Source: Sipunculus nudus
Taxonomy: Eukaryota > Annelida > Sipuncula > Golfingiida > Sipunculidae
Assembly: GCA_026874595.1 (NCBI GenBank)
Contig: CM049320.1
Span: 45,644,714 to 45,708,713, forward strand
Direction: 5' to 3'
DNA: 64,000 bases
Part shown: positions 11,047-24,321 of the stretch, piece by piece
How positions within the stretch are numbered: the stretch's first letter is position 1
Layout of the letters: each line of letters begins with the position of its first letter
Program-made: the position numbers and the translations under genes
The notes under the pieces: model-generated
What the model was told of the DNA's origin: nothing
Database searches by the model: none
The model's input: the letters and a program-made list of their open reading frames with translations, nothing else

Positions 11047-12836
11047 AAATTTATATATATACACTCTTAAAACACATCGGTTAAAATGGTTACCGACAAA
11101 ATAGGTTGACTGAAATCAGTTGATTTCAACTGGAATATCAGTTGGCTTCTAACAGATTGGTCGGTTAACAGGGGTACTGTTGATATCAGTACCGTGGCAT
11201 ACCAGGCAGACTAATTATATGGTACTTATTTTCTAGGCAAAAAAATATAGATATGCATTGAAATGTATTCTTTTGCATGAATTTATACGCGAAATTAATA
11301 ACCAACTCACCTGTATTCCCGTGACAGTCCCAATTCTTGCACCCGTTTCCATATCGCTTGAGTGTGGTGGAAATAGCACCCCTTCATGTTGCTGTTCAGA
11401 AAGTTCGCCCATATAGCGTCATCTTAATTTTAATATATTGCGTTGTTGGTTTAATGGCAGGGTATAAACCAAGGAAGAACAAATTAACAGCGCCTGTTGA
11501 TCTGTTAAAGAAAATAAGTTATTTTCGTATCCGTTTTCATATTGGAGAGTAAAGGCGGTTTCACACATGATGCGTCCGAACGAATATGACACGAACGAAT
11601 ATTTTTGTCATATATGATATTTTTAAACTTGTAAATTGATTTTCTCATTAATTTTGTAATCAATAATAATTAATAATTAAGTTTTTCTCTGAGTGTACTG
11701 ACTGTATAATTGAAAATTATTAGGCCTTGCTAGGTACAAGCTATAGTCATGAGTTCACAGGTGACATATATTTATACCACTGACTGGACCCAGATTCCCA
11801 TGGCAACATGCCTTTAAAATTAATTGTGCAACCTGTTGTTTCAACAGAACAGATTTCATTCCACCCCCCCCCCCCCCCCCCCATATTATCTCCCCTGAAT
11901 ATAAGTCAGCTGTATAAGCGATATGAACATAAATTAGCAACATTATCCAGGACTTAGTGTTCATCACCCAACCCCTCCCCCGAAAATAAAATGTTCTGTG
12001 ATAAATTAAGAAAAAATCATGGAACAATAACTTTTTTCATGAGTCATGTTTATTATTATAGTAGTATTATTTTTAGTTCAACGTTTTGCATATAAACAGC
12101 TGATTTTTCAAAAGCTGTGGGCAGACTTTAAACTTTTAAACCAGGTTAATATTTAAGGTTATTTCATGGTAAATTCTAATTCTTAATAAATTCTTCTGCA
12201 ATATATTACAGTTATTATCTGATTACATTGATCATCCCCCATAGTGCCCCCCCCCCCCATATTGACGCCCCTGAATGTAAGTCAGCTGCTTAAGCAATAT
12301 GTACACAAATAAGCAATATTATCCAGGATCTCGTGTTCATTACCCAACCCTTCCCCCGAAAAATCGGAAATATATCGGATTCACAATAAAATAGGTTTGT
12401 CGGTCCCTAAAGAAACATGTTGAATATTTTGAACTTGTTACATGATTTTCTTATTCATTTAAAGGTTATAGGCTGTTTCAAAATGGATGCGTCCGAACGA
12501 ATATGACGCGAATGAATATTTCTTTCGTTCCGACTAAAATCCTGTCGCATCCCTAATTAAATTCACACCAGATCCGAACGATATTTTTTTTTGTTTTCGA
12601 CCGAGGAATATTCGTCTCCGAAGTTCGTATTAGACAGCTATATGAGCAATATATCGGATGCACTTCAGTCACACTGGACAGCATAAAGACTTCCGAATCC
12701 CACATCAGAAGCTACAAACAATGTACCTTTGATCCCTCTGGTCAGGTAATTAATCAAACGGTAGTCCTCCTTTTGATTTGAATGTTTTTATTTACATATC
12801 TTCTCTCCTTTTTTTCTTCCCCCATTCACTTTCTCT
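11047..12836. other. Unique-looking region with an internal direct duplication and C tracts
   Basis: Two diverged copies of one block lie about 375 bp apart. CATATTATCTCCCCTGAATA and AACATTATCCAGGACTTAGT near 11881-11965 recur as CATATTGACGCCCCTGAATG and AATATTATCCAGGATCTCGT near 12258-12335, each preceded by a cytosine run (about 11864-11882 and 12248-12258). ATGCGTCCGAACGAATATGA near 11570 recurs near 12487. I see no gene. The ORF at 11337-11552 has no recognisable domain. Confidence 0.45.
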
Positions 12837-15800
12837 TTTTAGCTCAGCTGACTATAAGTCATCTGAGCTATAGTCGTGGTCCATTGTCCGTCGTCCGTCC
12901 GTCTGTCCGTCCGTCCGTCCGTCCGTCCGTAGATGTGGCACGTTTTGAAACTGTAAGACCTAGGAATCCAAAATTCAGCATAATGTTAGATGTCCCCAAG
13001 ATCTCCTACCAAGCCGAAAACTGGGTCTTTATGACTTCATTCCTTTGAGAAATTAAGGAAAAACCTCAATATTTTATTAAAAACCTATTTTCACACTTCA
13101 GGACTGCCTAATATCAAAACCACTCATCTGTTTTTCCTCATATTTCCTATAAATAATCCTCTATATAATTCCTATGTACATGCCAGAAATTAGGTCTGTA
13201 TTATATAATTTAAAAAAGTTATGGGCCCAAACATAATGCATTTTGTAAATAATCAGGAAAGAAATTATATCACTTAACACAAAACTTGTTAAAGCTAAGC
13301 ACTTTTTTTCCAGTAATATTACTTTTATTAATCAAAATTAAATTGTATACCCAAAATAAGATCAAAATCTTTTAAATTTTTAAAATATTAGCAAAAATAA
13401 AAAATTGGTACCTTAAATTTTGCCCAACTTTGACCATGGCACGTTTTTTTGCTGTAACTGCTGTGGATTTAATTTTTACAGCATGTTTTTGTTAGCATTT
13501 CAACTGTTAACACCAAAAATTTGAAACCAGTTGATCAAAAACTGTAGATTTTATTCAAGTTTTCAAGCACCATGTCACATATTGCTAGTGTTATGCAGTT
13601 TGCTAGAGCTCAGCTCCCAAGCTTCACCTCTAAGTTCCTTAAATTTGGCATACAGTTGGATTTCTCCAAAATCCCCTACCATGCCAAGAATTTGGTCACT
13701 AGGACTTAATTCCTTCGAGATATCAATGAAAAACTTCATTTTTCCATTAAAAACCCATTGTTACACTTTAAGACTGCCTCATATCAAAACCACTGATCTG
13801 ACTTTGATCATATATAATATACATATTTTTCTATACATTCGCTATGCACATGCCAGAAATGATGTCAGTATTGTGTATTTTTTTTAAGTTATGGGCCCAA
13901 ACATAATGCACTTTTTTAAAAATCAAGAAATATATTTACTCACCTTAGATGAGAATTGCTGAAGCTGGAGACTTTTTGTCAGGAATATAACTTTTATTTA
14001 ATCAAGATTCGATTGTTTACCCAAAATTAGATCTGAATTTTGCAAATTTTTCAAGTTATTAGCTTAAATAAAAAATCAATACCCTAAATTTTGTCCAACT
14101 TTGGCAATGGCATGTTTTTTTTCTGTAAGCACTGTTGATTTAATTTTCACATAAGGATTTAATCTTTTAAAATCTGAAATTTCAAAGGAATTGATTGAAA
14201 AGAGTAGCTTTTATTCAAGTTTTCATACACCATGTCAAGTGTTGTTTACATCTAGCCCACCTAGTAGTAAAGCCTTCACTTGCATTATGTAACCCACCCC
14301 AGGCAGCTTGTCTTGGCTCAGCTGGGCCACTACTAGCAGGCTTCTTCTCTGCCCTGCACACCCCCCCCCCTAGATGATGCATTAACTAGATGAATGTTAT
14401 AATTTTCTGTATTTCATTTTATTCTTGGCTATGCTACATTTTAGATTTTGTATTTACCACCAGGGTTACAATGATTAAAGTGCACATTTAATTGTGTCCA
14501 CAAAGTGGTTTATTGCTATGAAAGTGTGGATGTTCATCAGATAAGTAATTCCTTCCTTGAGAAGAGTAAAAACTTCACAAGGTGTGAAATTGACTATTAA
14601 TTCCAGGAATAAATTAAAGCTTAGATTGTAATTAGCATAATGATATTGTTTGTCCCTTATTCAACCAACAGTGTGTATACTTTATTTGAAAAGATGTTTT
14701 TATTTTACCAAATTTAGAGAATCTTATTTTATTTTGGTGAATAAGATTAAGCATGTACTGAAAACTCTAATGTGCAAAACTTTTTAATAGTGATTCAAGG
14801 AATAATCTTGCAGATGCCATGTTGTGGCATTATTTTCTTTTAAATTCAGTTTAAAAATTTGTGATTTAAAAATAATAAAAATATATGTGTATGCATAATA
14901 TGACCCAATACGAGCTACACTCTGGATGTATAATGATTGCAACTAAGAATTCTAATATTTTAACTTATATTTTCAGTGTTTTTTTAATACAAATTTATAA
15001 AACTTGTAAATAAAAAAAATTAATCAGATAAAAACTATTTTAATGGAAACAGTGGATATGCTTAAATAATTTATAAACTTAAATGTATTATTCCCTTGAA
15101 TGTGAAATAAAGGTATTAGTCTCCAAATCCCCTACCATGCCAAGAATTTGGTCACTAGGACTTAATACCTTCGAGATATTAATGAAAAACTTCATTTTTC
15201 CATTAAAAACCCATTGTTACACTTCAAGACTGCCTAATATCAAAACCACTGATCTGACTTTAATCATAAATAATATACATATTTTTCATTCTCTATGCAC
15301 ATGCCAGAATGATGTCAGTATTGCGTAATTGTTTTAAGTTATGGGCCCAAACATAATGCACTTTGTAAAAAAATCAAGAAATATATTTACTCCCTTAACA
15401 AGGGCATTGCTGAAGCTAGAGATTTTTTTGTCAGGGATGTAACACTATTTAATCAAGATTCAATTGAATACCCAAAATTAGTTCTGAATTTTTCAAATTT
15501 TATAAGTTATTAGCATAAATATAAAATTAGTACCTTAAATTTTGCCCAACTGTGACCATTGCACGTTTGTTTCCCGTGAGCACTGTTGATATAATTTTCA
15601 TATCATGCACACATAAGGATTTCAGCTTTTTAGTTTAGAAAGCTGAAAGAAATTGGCCAAAAATTGTAGCTTTTATTAATGTTTTTTATGAGACCCTGTC
15701 AGACTTTGGCTCTCTCCAGCCCCTCTTGAGTCACCACTTTGTTGACCTTGTTGACCTTTCATCAAATTATGCACGCTTGAGGCGAGAATCCAGGCAGCTT

Positions 15801-16911
15801 ATGGCCAGCCACAGTTGATCCAGGTGTCCAACCCAACTCATCTAGTAGTTTTAACCAACAACATAACAATAAACAATAAATTAATAAATTTTTATTGGTT
15901 TTTAATAACAAATGAAAGAAAAATAGAAAAGGAATTTGTTAGTTTATAATAACAGGAAATTAACTTGCAGTTACTGATGATATAAGAATCTTGTATCGAT
16001 GGGTAGAATGTCACATATTCCAAATAACACCATGCAGTCACCTATGGCATTTTTCAGTTCAATTTTAATGATAAAGAAGTAAATCATATTATTCATTACT
16101 AATCATTAGGGATTATATGAAGGAAATTAATGATAGACAAAGATGCAGTTGATAATATTAATCTAGATTCCTACTGTGTCTAGTGTGTACATTGATGTGA
16201 AATTAGTCCAAAATGAATTTTTTACAGTTATTTTTTAATATAAATAAAGGCCATAAAACCAGGTACTTATGATCATTATTTAAATGTGTGAATTTTGTAT
16301 ATACTGGATTCTCAACATCTTTGTTTGGTGAAAACTGAATAAATACCAGACATGGTGCGAATACTTTGTAATTGTATTTAAATACGAATATGATTATGTA
16401 CTCCATTATAAAATTTCTTGCATAAAGAATGGGGAAAATTGCATTCAGGGAAAAATGAAAGTATATGAATACTCGTACAAATACTTTCAAAATGTATTCA
16501 TGAATGCATTCATGAATATATTCTTTAATATTATTTTAATAATCATATCAGTTATATTTCATTTTAAAAAATCATATGATTCTCTTATTATTTTTAATAA
16601 AAATTATATTTGGGACAATATTTGTAATTTTTTAATAAATAGTTAAACTCTTATATTATATGTTCTGCTTATAAGTTATATGGCCAAGTCAAAATCTGTG
16701 TGACAGTAGTACTCCATTTGTTAATAAAATAAATGAAATCAATCCTCTGCCCTGTCTCCAAAGGTACTATCAAAATCATACATAAGCTAAACAACAACAA
16801 CTCATAATACAGCTTATATTTATTACCACACAAAACCAGCATGTGCCTCATTTCTAAAATTATTTTTTTATCATATATAACAGCTGAGCGTCGTGACCCA
16901 TAGGTCCCTTG
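12837..16911 (+). mobile_element. Family A element, copy 3, complete (about 4.1 kb)
   Basis: The head TTTTTAGCTCAGCTGACTAT runs into AAGTCATCTGAGCT and folds on itself. A (GTCC)n run follows at about 12888-12930. The tail is AACAGCTGAGCGTCGTGACC then CATAGGTCCCTTG before TT. The head GCTCAGCTG is inverted in the tail as CAGCTGAGC. The interior holds duplicated sub-blocks (AAATCCCCTACCATGCCAAG near 13665 and 15125). No protein-coding capacity. This copy serves as the unbroken reference for the interrupted copies. Confidence 0.7.
16496..16517. repeat. 22-bp perfect palindrome
   Basis: A perfect self-complementary sequence built from ATTCATGAATG and its complement, centred on a TGCA tetramer. 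It lies in the AT-rich 3' part of an A element. The related copy near 23905 has lost perfect symmetry. Confidence 0.8.
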
Positions 16912-17264
16912 TTTTGTATATTTTTTTCTTCTACCTACCTTCCATTCTATCTCCCCTCTTTCCCCCAATCTATTTATCTTTCTTTTAAGGTCTTTATTTT
17001 TTATTAATATATTAATTTATTCCTGCATTCATTCATTCATATTAGTCTATATAAAATAAAGTGAGAAAGTTTAAATTATATTTTAGAGTGTAATTTGTAA
17101 CACCTGATATCCCGCGGGTAAGTATTTCTCTTGTTGATAATGGATTTGCTCAATTACCACCAAAGCACTGTGACATTCAGGATAATGTTTTTACAGCACT
17201 AACCTCATTGGTGGGTTGATAGAGACAGCAATGGACTTTTGATCCTTAATCAATTAACAAACGC

Positions 17265-17268
<4 letters not shown>

Positions 17269-17308
<40 letters not shown>
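17269..17308 (+). repeat. (AG)n microsatellite
   Basis: Twenty uninterrupted AG units between family A and the LINE tail. Confidence 0.95.
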
Positions 17309-17314
<6 letters not shown>

Positions 17315-17539
17315 TTTCTTTTGAGGTGTGGGGATGGCCTCATATTGTATCCACATAAAATATTTTATTCAGTACATGGTATATTGTGCAGTTAATTAAA
17401 AAGACACTGGAATCGTCGAAAGATGCAATGTTCATTTGTAAATAGGATAACCAAAGAAATAGTGACTTCCATTAAAATCCAACAAACCTTAGGATAACGT
17501 TATGATATCGCATTCATTATATGCAAGTTCGGGTATATA

Positions 17540-18175
17540 GAAAGAAAGAAAGAAGAAAGAAAGAAAGTTTATTATTGTGACATGGACACACATACAGTAT
17601 CCGAAAACAATAAACATAAATAATTGGTTCCCTGCCCTCAAGGGCTTATATGTCACCATACCGATTGAAACATATTGAAAACAATTAATGTGCAATGTGG
17701 GGCAACACTATTGGTTATATATAAACTGCGAATGGACTGTTCATATGTCTGATAATAGTTTACATTCATGTGTCATAAGATATCAGAATTAACTTGGGTC
17801 ACCTAAAGAAGCAAAGTTAGGGCATGTTACCTGTATGTTTTAATACAATACATTACGTCTATTTGACAACATAGAGGTGTTACATTCACATACAACATGG
17901 AATTCATTTTCTATTTTATTTAATTCGCAAATTTTACAAATACATTCTCCTGGTCTGGTCTACCTGTTTGTGGATCTCTTATGTTCTTAAATCGACCTGT
18001 TTCAATATTAAGTGGAAGTATACCAAATCATAATTGGGCCATTCATGAGCGGCATCTACGCGTCATGTAAACATTCAAATACTCTTCAGTCCTAATCAAA
18101 TTGTAAAAAGTACAAACGTTCGTAGTTTAGGCTTATTTCTATTTTTTTCAATGCAAACTTTATCGCAGCTCATAA
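17540..18175 (-). pseudogene. 5'-truncated LINE, C-terminal ORF2 remnant
   Basis: Minus-strand LINE tail ending in (TTTC)n, seen as GAAA repeats at 17540-17567. Upstream of an about 270-bp 3' UTR, broken frames read KPKLRTFVLF, then MAQL and FGILPLNIETGRFKNIRD, then CICKICELNKIENEFHVVCE, stopping at 17840. The ETGR segment followed by a CxxC...H...C knuckle is characteristic of the C-terminus of non-LTR retrotransposon ORF2. At least five stops or frame changes show it is dead. Reverse transcriptase and endonuclease are absent, so this is a typical 5' truncation. It comes from a different family than the LINE at 37379-39776, which has a different tail repeat. Confidence 0.75.
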
Positions 18176-18536
18176 TCCTTTAAATGAGCTCATTAACAAG
18201 CCGCAACACTTTCCCTTTGATGTTTGGAGACAAAACCCGGCAGGGTTTTCCAGGTCAGTTAAGCCATAGTGGTGAGTTGTTTCCTGTTAATCATCAACGC
18301 ATCAGTGTCAATAAGATCATATTTTACATAATCCTTTTTTTAAGTCAAATATATGGCAAATATATGGCATAAATAAAATCACATATCATATTAGACCACA
18401 TTAGAAACGATAACAACACCAGTCATTTACACATATTACGTTTGTATGTCAACATGTATCACCTACAAAAGCCAGACGATATGACACAATAAATATCGCC
18501 GATTATATATATATATATACATAACTTTTATTTATA
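18176..18536. other. No gene seen; short (TA)n
   Basis: AT-rich sequence with a small TA run near 18506-18519 just before the H repeat. Nothing coding is recognised. Confidence 0.35.
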
Positions 18537-18960
18537 TGACAGTTCATTGTTAGTGTTTCTTAAAAAACGGAGACGAATAAATAATAATATTCAATGTTCA
18601 TAAATTTTATTGACAGACAACCCGACATGGTGATCGGCCGCACGTGTCGTGACCGCACATTGTCGCTCAAAATGGAAAGGGTTTCTTAGCTCGTATAGGC
18701 CTATTGTTGCAGAAATATACCGCATTTGATAAAATAATGAAGGGGCCGTGTGATACAGATACACACTTACTATAAACAAAACGTAATTTGACTCCATATG
18801 ACTTAATATAGCTATGTTGCGCATTTGGCATGAGGCGCAACTGGAATGTGGCGCATATGGCAGTTGCGTAACTGACAGGTGCCCATTTGGGAGTGGCGCA
18901 TCTGGCATGGAATCATTTCCCCATATGTTCTGTCACGGGCAACATAAAAGTGATATACGC
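18537..18960 (-). repeat. Family H repeat, copy 2, inverted
   Basis: Reverse complement of the block at 10590-11046. Shared landmarks are ATGACAGTTCATTGTTAGTG, AAATGGAAAGGGTTTCTTAG, GGGGCCGTGTGATACAGATA and the GCGCAACTGG region. The two copies face each other across about 7.5 kb. Both are diverged, so this is not a recent assembly duplication. Confidence 0.7.
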
Positions 18961-19369
18961 TTTACCAGGAGTACCAAAACGATCCAAGTAAACATTACAA
19001 AGGGGGAAAACATGTAGAAATGTTAGATTTTACCATTCTGTCAGACTTTTGGCGATTTTCCATTGTTTTATACATATTAAATGAGTAAATCTGTAATTGT
19101 GTCTTTTTTTCCACTTTTCTTTGAAGTTCACCTGGTCTTAATTAGTTTTCCATACCTGAACAGGTAGGATGTGGCAATTTGATCCTTATTTGAAATCAAC
19201 ATAATATTTCATGTTAAATATACAATTAACTATAGGTATTCTGATAAGAATGTGCTGTGAAAGAACCTCTGAATTTCCCAGTCTGAAGAGTCAGTGGCCA
19301 GAACATTCTTCCATGGTAAATAGGCATGTACCCATGCATGGTCCATGTAAAAATGGTTCTGTATAATAG

Positions 19370-19915
19370 TAGCAGAGGTATAATATACTGGGGTGTTTGT
19401 CAAAAACCATTGTATATTGTCGCAGCCACAGTGGCAGCTTGAGGATTTTGCACATTTTGCAGAGGTATAATATATATTGGGGTGAATGTCGCAAACTGTC
19501 ACACATTGTCACAGTGACAAAGCCATTTAGAGAATGTAGGCAACTGTCGCACATTGTTGCAGAGGTATATAATGTATACTGAGACGAGTGTTGCAAACTG
19601 TGGCAGATTGTCACAGCAATATTGCCAGGTAGAGAATTTAGCAACATTGCCAGGCAGAGATAGTAGCTAACTGTTGAAACTGTCGCAGTGACACTGCCAG
19701 GTAGAGAATATAGGTATAACCGTCACACATTGTCTCAGAGGTATAATATATATTCGGATGAGTGTCGCAAACTGTTGCACATTGTCACAGCTACGTTGCC
19801 AGGTAGAGAATTTAGCTAACTGTCGCACATTGTCACAGAGGTATGATGTATACTGGGATGTGTGTCATAAACTGTGGCACATTGTCACAGTGGTATGAAA
19901 TTTAGGCTACTGAGG
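19370..19915 (+). repeat. Degenerate minisatellite, about 90-100 bp unit
   Basis: AGAGGTATAATATATA-like boxes recur at about 19373, 19460, 19560, 19737 and 19838. They alternate with CTGTCGCACATTGTCACAG and GCCAGGTAGAGAATTTAGC. Units are irregular. The array ends about 280 bp before the PPP1R7 exon. Confidence 0.65.
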
Positions 19916-20190
19916 GTATGTAGCAACTAGATATATATAACGGGCTTGTGTCGCACATTTTCGCAGAGACTGTATTAATTGGTGTACGATGGCTTGAAAC
20001 TCCATCCCTGACCACTACCCCTAGAGGGTTTTAGAGGGTTGGGGAAATGGAGGTAATCCCTGGTGAAAAATTGAAACTGCCACTGTTTACACAGTGATGA
20101 CACATAAAATCACTGGTGTTATGGTCTGTTGAGAATCATGCTGCCAACATGTCAGCTAATTTCTTACTTGAATATCACTTGTTATTGTAG

Positions 20191-20279
20191 AGACAATATC
20201 CAGTGGTGAGGAAGAAGATGATGTTCAGCTCAAGGATGAAGAGACTAGAGAACTATTAATTGTTAATGCTGATGCCACA
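20191..20279 (+). CDS. PPP1R7: PPP1R7 (SDS22) exon, acidic N-terminal part
   Basis: Internal exon bounded by the acceptor CTTGTTATTGTAG and the donor GTAAGAAA. It reads as two carried-over bases plus 29 codons and ends in phase 0. The product is acidic (SSGEEEDDVQLKDEE, then TRELLIVNADAT). SDS22 proteins have such an acidic, poorly conserved leader directly before the first leucine-rich repeat, and the next exon supplies that repeat in the same phase. SDS22 binds and helps mature protein phosphatase 1 in nucleus and cytosol. The identity of this exon alone is weak; it rests on the join to 34722-34787. The upstream exon with the start codon was not found. Confidence 0.65.
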
Positions 20280-20576
20280 GTAAGAAACCACTCACATCAT
20301 TATAATTCTCATTTACTATAATAAAATTTTCCATTTTCAAATAAAAATAAACATGATTAGATAAGCATGTTTAGAAAAACCAGGTGTACATTGTATTTAT
20401 ATATAAATTGTGACCTGAAACCATTTAATTATGAAATAAGGAAATAATGTTGAGGAACCTTAGATTTATATGAAAGGATACATCTGATTGACAAAAGAAA
20501 TTTTAAAAGTACTAAATATTTCTCAAAACAGGTTAAACATACAGTCAGATGGCTTAAAATTAAATTCTATAAAAGA

Positions 20577-21273
20577 TTTTAGCTCAGCTGACTGTAAATC
20601 ATCTAGGCTATAGCAATGGTCTGTCGTCAGGGCATCTGTTAAAATGGCACGTTTTAAAACCATTCAGAAAAAATAACACCTCCATTTTCCATTAAAAACC
20701 TAATTTAACACTTCAGGACTGCCTAAAATCAAAAGCATTTTGCTGTTTTGTTCATATTTAACATAAATATTCCTCCATATATTTCCAATACAACATTAGG
20801 GACCATATCAAAACAACAAGAAAAATATTTTCTCACTTAAAATCTTAAATGTTGAAGCTAGGTACTCTTTTTTTTCAAGGATATAACTTTATTTAATCAA
20901 GATATATTTATTTTTTTTGCCAGAAATAAGAGCAGAACTGTAAATACTATAAGTATAAATGTAAAATCAGTGTCTTGAATTTGCCCATTTTTGGCACATT
21001 TCTTTCCTGTAAACTCTGTTGATTTAATTTTTTACCAACAGCATATTTCACATAAGTATTTATATGTTAAAACCAGAATTTTGAAAGGAATTAATAAAGA
21101 CTAGCTTTTATTCAAGGTTTAGAAGACCTTGTTATGCATAACTGTATTGTTACATGATTTGCAGTGAGTGCATGCATGGTTGATGTCCACATGGCTAATA
21201 CTCAATTCAAGATTTTGCCATCAGTGAGATGTATCTGTATTATAATTTTGCATTCAATATGCATCTGTAGTAA
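20577..21273 (+). mobile_element. Family A element, copy 4, 3' truncated
   Basis: Head TTAGCTCAGCTGACTGTAAA, TCATCTAGGCTATAG, with little GTCC microsatellite left. The A body continues to about 21130, with non-family sequence up to the D head at 21274. No A terminus is seen. Confidence 0.55.
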
Positions 21274-21710
21274 TTTTTAGCGAACCTGTGAGCTAATGCG
21301 ATGGTGTGGCGGCGTCCCTCGTCTGTACATTAACCCATACTATTTTGAAAAAGACTGATGCTAGCATCATGAAATTTAATGCAAAAAATTAGCCATCTGA
21401 AAAACTCATTTTTCATAGATTTTATAGAGAAAAAGCTAAAAAAAAACTTTAAAAATCTTCTCTGCCAAGGCAAATTGTTCAATATTTCACAGAAATAATC
21501 TTTGGTACCATCTCTGGTAATTTTGTTCGAATGGTTACGGTTCGGTGAATTTTGGCCGAATTACAGGAAGTTGAACTTAGTCATCTGTCCAAAAAGGCAT
21601 ACTAAAATGACAACCTCAGAAATGGCCGGAGCTATCATCACCAAATTTTATGCCAGTGTTGGTCACATGAGTCGTCTATGAATATATTGATGGCGCCACC
21701 TGCATTGACC

Positions 21711-24321
21711 TTTTTAGCTCAGCTGACTAAGTCATCTGAGCTATAGTCATGGTCCATCTGTCCGTCATCCGTCCATCTGTCCGTCTGTCCGTCCGGATGT
21801 CCATCCTTAAGACTGGCACATTTCCACACCATTGGACCTACGAATCTGAAATTCGGCATACAGTTAGATGTCCCCAAAATCTCCTACCATGCCAAAATTG
21901 GGTTAATATGACTTCGTTCCTTTGAGATATTAAGGAAAAACCTCAATTTTTTATTAGAAATCTATTTTCACACTTCAGGACTGCCTAATATCAAAACCAC
22001 TCATCTGGTTTTCTTCATATTTACCATAAATATTCCTCTATATAGTTCCTATGTACATGCCAGAAATTAAGTCAGTATTATTTAATTTAAAAAAGTTATG
22101 GGCCCAAACATAGACCAAAAGTGTTAATGGTAGGGACGCTTTTTCAGTAATACAACTTTAATTAATCAAAATTTAATTATATACCAAAAATTAGATCAAA
22201 CTCCGTTAAATTTTTTAAAATATTGGCAAAAATATAAAATTGGTACCTTAAATTTTGCCCAAGTTTGACCATGGCATGTTTATTCCCTGTAACTGCTGAG
22301 AATGTAATTTTCAAAGCATGTTTTTGTTACCATTTCAACTGTTAACACCAAAAAGTTGAAACCAGTTGATCAAAAACTGTAGATTTTCTTCAAGTTTTCA
22401 AGCACCATGTCACATATTGTTTACATCAAGCTAGTGTTATGCAGTTTGCTAGAGCTCAGCTCCCCAGCTTCAGCTGTAAGTTCCTTAAATTTGGCATACG
22501 GTAAGATGTCTCCAAAATCCCCTACCATGCCAAGAATTTGATCACTAGGACTTAATTCCTTCGAGATATTAATGAAAAACTTCATTTTTTCCATTAAAAA
22601 CCCATTGTTACACTGTAAGACTGCCTAATATCCAAACCACTGATCTGACTTTGACCCTTTAAAATATACATATTTTTCTATACATTTGCTATGCACATGC
22701 CAGAAATGATGTCAGTATTGCGTAATTGTTTTAAGTTTTGACCCAAACATAATGCACTTTTTAAAAAATCAAGAAATATATTTACTCCCTTAACAAGAGG
22801 ATTGCTGAAGCTAGAGATTTTTTTGTCAGGGATGTAACATTATTTAATCAAGATTCAATTAAATACCCAAAATTAGTTCTGAATTTTTCAAATTTTATAA
22901 GTTATTAGTATAAATATAAAATTAGTACCTTAAATTTTGCCCAACTCTGACCATGGCACATTTGTTTCCTGAGACCACTGTTGATATAATTTTCATATCA
23001 TGCACACATAAGGATTTCATCTTTGTAGTTTAGAAAGCTGAAAGAAATCAGCCAAATATTGTAGCTTTTATTAATATTTTTATGAGACCATGTCAGACCC
23101 AGGCTCAATCCAGCCCCTCTTCAGTCACCTGTATGTTGACCTTGTTGACCTTTCATCAGATTATGCACACTTGAAGCTTCAAGCGAGGCATACACTGGGG
23201 CAGCCTGGCAGCTAATGCCCAGGCACAGTTGATCCAGGTGTCCAACCCAACTCATCTAGTAGTTGTTTTGAAAAACAACATAACAATAAACAATAAATTA
23301 ATATTTTTTTATTGGTTTTTAATAACAAATTAAAGAAAAATTAAAAGAAAAGGACTTTAATAGTTGATGAGTAACAGAAAATTAACTTGCAGTTACTGAT
23401 GATGTAAGAATCTTGTATGGGTGGATAGAATGTCAATGTCAATGTTATTCCAAATAACACCATGCAGTCACCTATGGTATTTTTCAGTTAAATTTTAATG
23501 ATAAAAAAATAAATCATATCATTCATTACTAATCATTAGGGATCATATGAAGGAAATTATTGATAGACAAAAATGCAGTTGATAATATTAATCTAGATTC
23601 CCACTGTGTCTAGTGTGTAGATTGATGTGAAAGTAGTCCAAAGTGAATATATTGTAATTATTTTTTTTATATAAATAAAAGCCATAAAACCAGGTACTTA
23701 TGTTCATTATTTAAATTTGTGAATTTTGTATATTCTGGATTCTCGACATCATGTTTGGCTAAAATTGAATAAATACTAGACATGGTGCAAATGCTTTGCA
23801 AATGTATGAATATGTACTGCATTAAAAATTTTATTGCATAAGAATGGGAATTAAGGTAAAATTGAACGTATTTGAATATCAGTGCAGATACTTTCAAAAT
23901 GTATTTATGAATGCATTCATGAATATATTCTATAATATTATTTTAATAATCATTACAGGTATATTTTATTTTTAAAAATCATGATTTTCTTGTTATTTTT
24001 TTAAATAAAATTTATATTGGCACAATATTTTTTATTAAATTTTAATAAATAGTTAAACTCTTTTATTATATGTGCTGCTTATAAGTTATATGGCCAATTC
24101 AAAATCTGTGTGACAACAGTACTCCATTTGTTAATAAAATAAATGAAATCAATCCTCTTCCCTGTCTCCAAAGATACTATCAAAATCATACATAAGCTAA
24201 ACACCAACAACTCATAATAAAGCTTATATTTATTACCACACAAAACCAGCATGTGCCTCATTCCCAAATCATATTTTTTATCATATATAACAGCTGAGCG
24301 CCATGATCCATGGGTCCCTTG
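21711..24321 (+). mobile_element. Family A element, copy 5, complete
   Basis: Starts TTTTTAGCTCAGCTGACTAA with GTCC/GTCT repeats near 21760-21800. It ends AACAGCTGAGCGCCATGATC, CATGGGTCCCTTG before TTTT. It shares its whole body with 12837-16911 but lacks one internal duplication, which explains the shorter length (2.6 kb against 4.1 kb). Non-coding. Confidence 0.7.

Noticed and set aside
17110-17135. CCCGCGG followed by a strong GTAAGTATT donor, considered as the end of a PPP1R7 first exon
   Set aside because: The required reading phase has a TGA three codons before the junction and no ATG after it. It could only be a non-coding leader, for which there is no other evidence.
19133-19169. Possible 37-base exon between TTCTTTGAAG and GTAGGATG
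   Set aside because: Two frames contain stops, and the peptide from the open one has no link to SDS22. Probably a chance splice-like pair.
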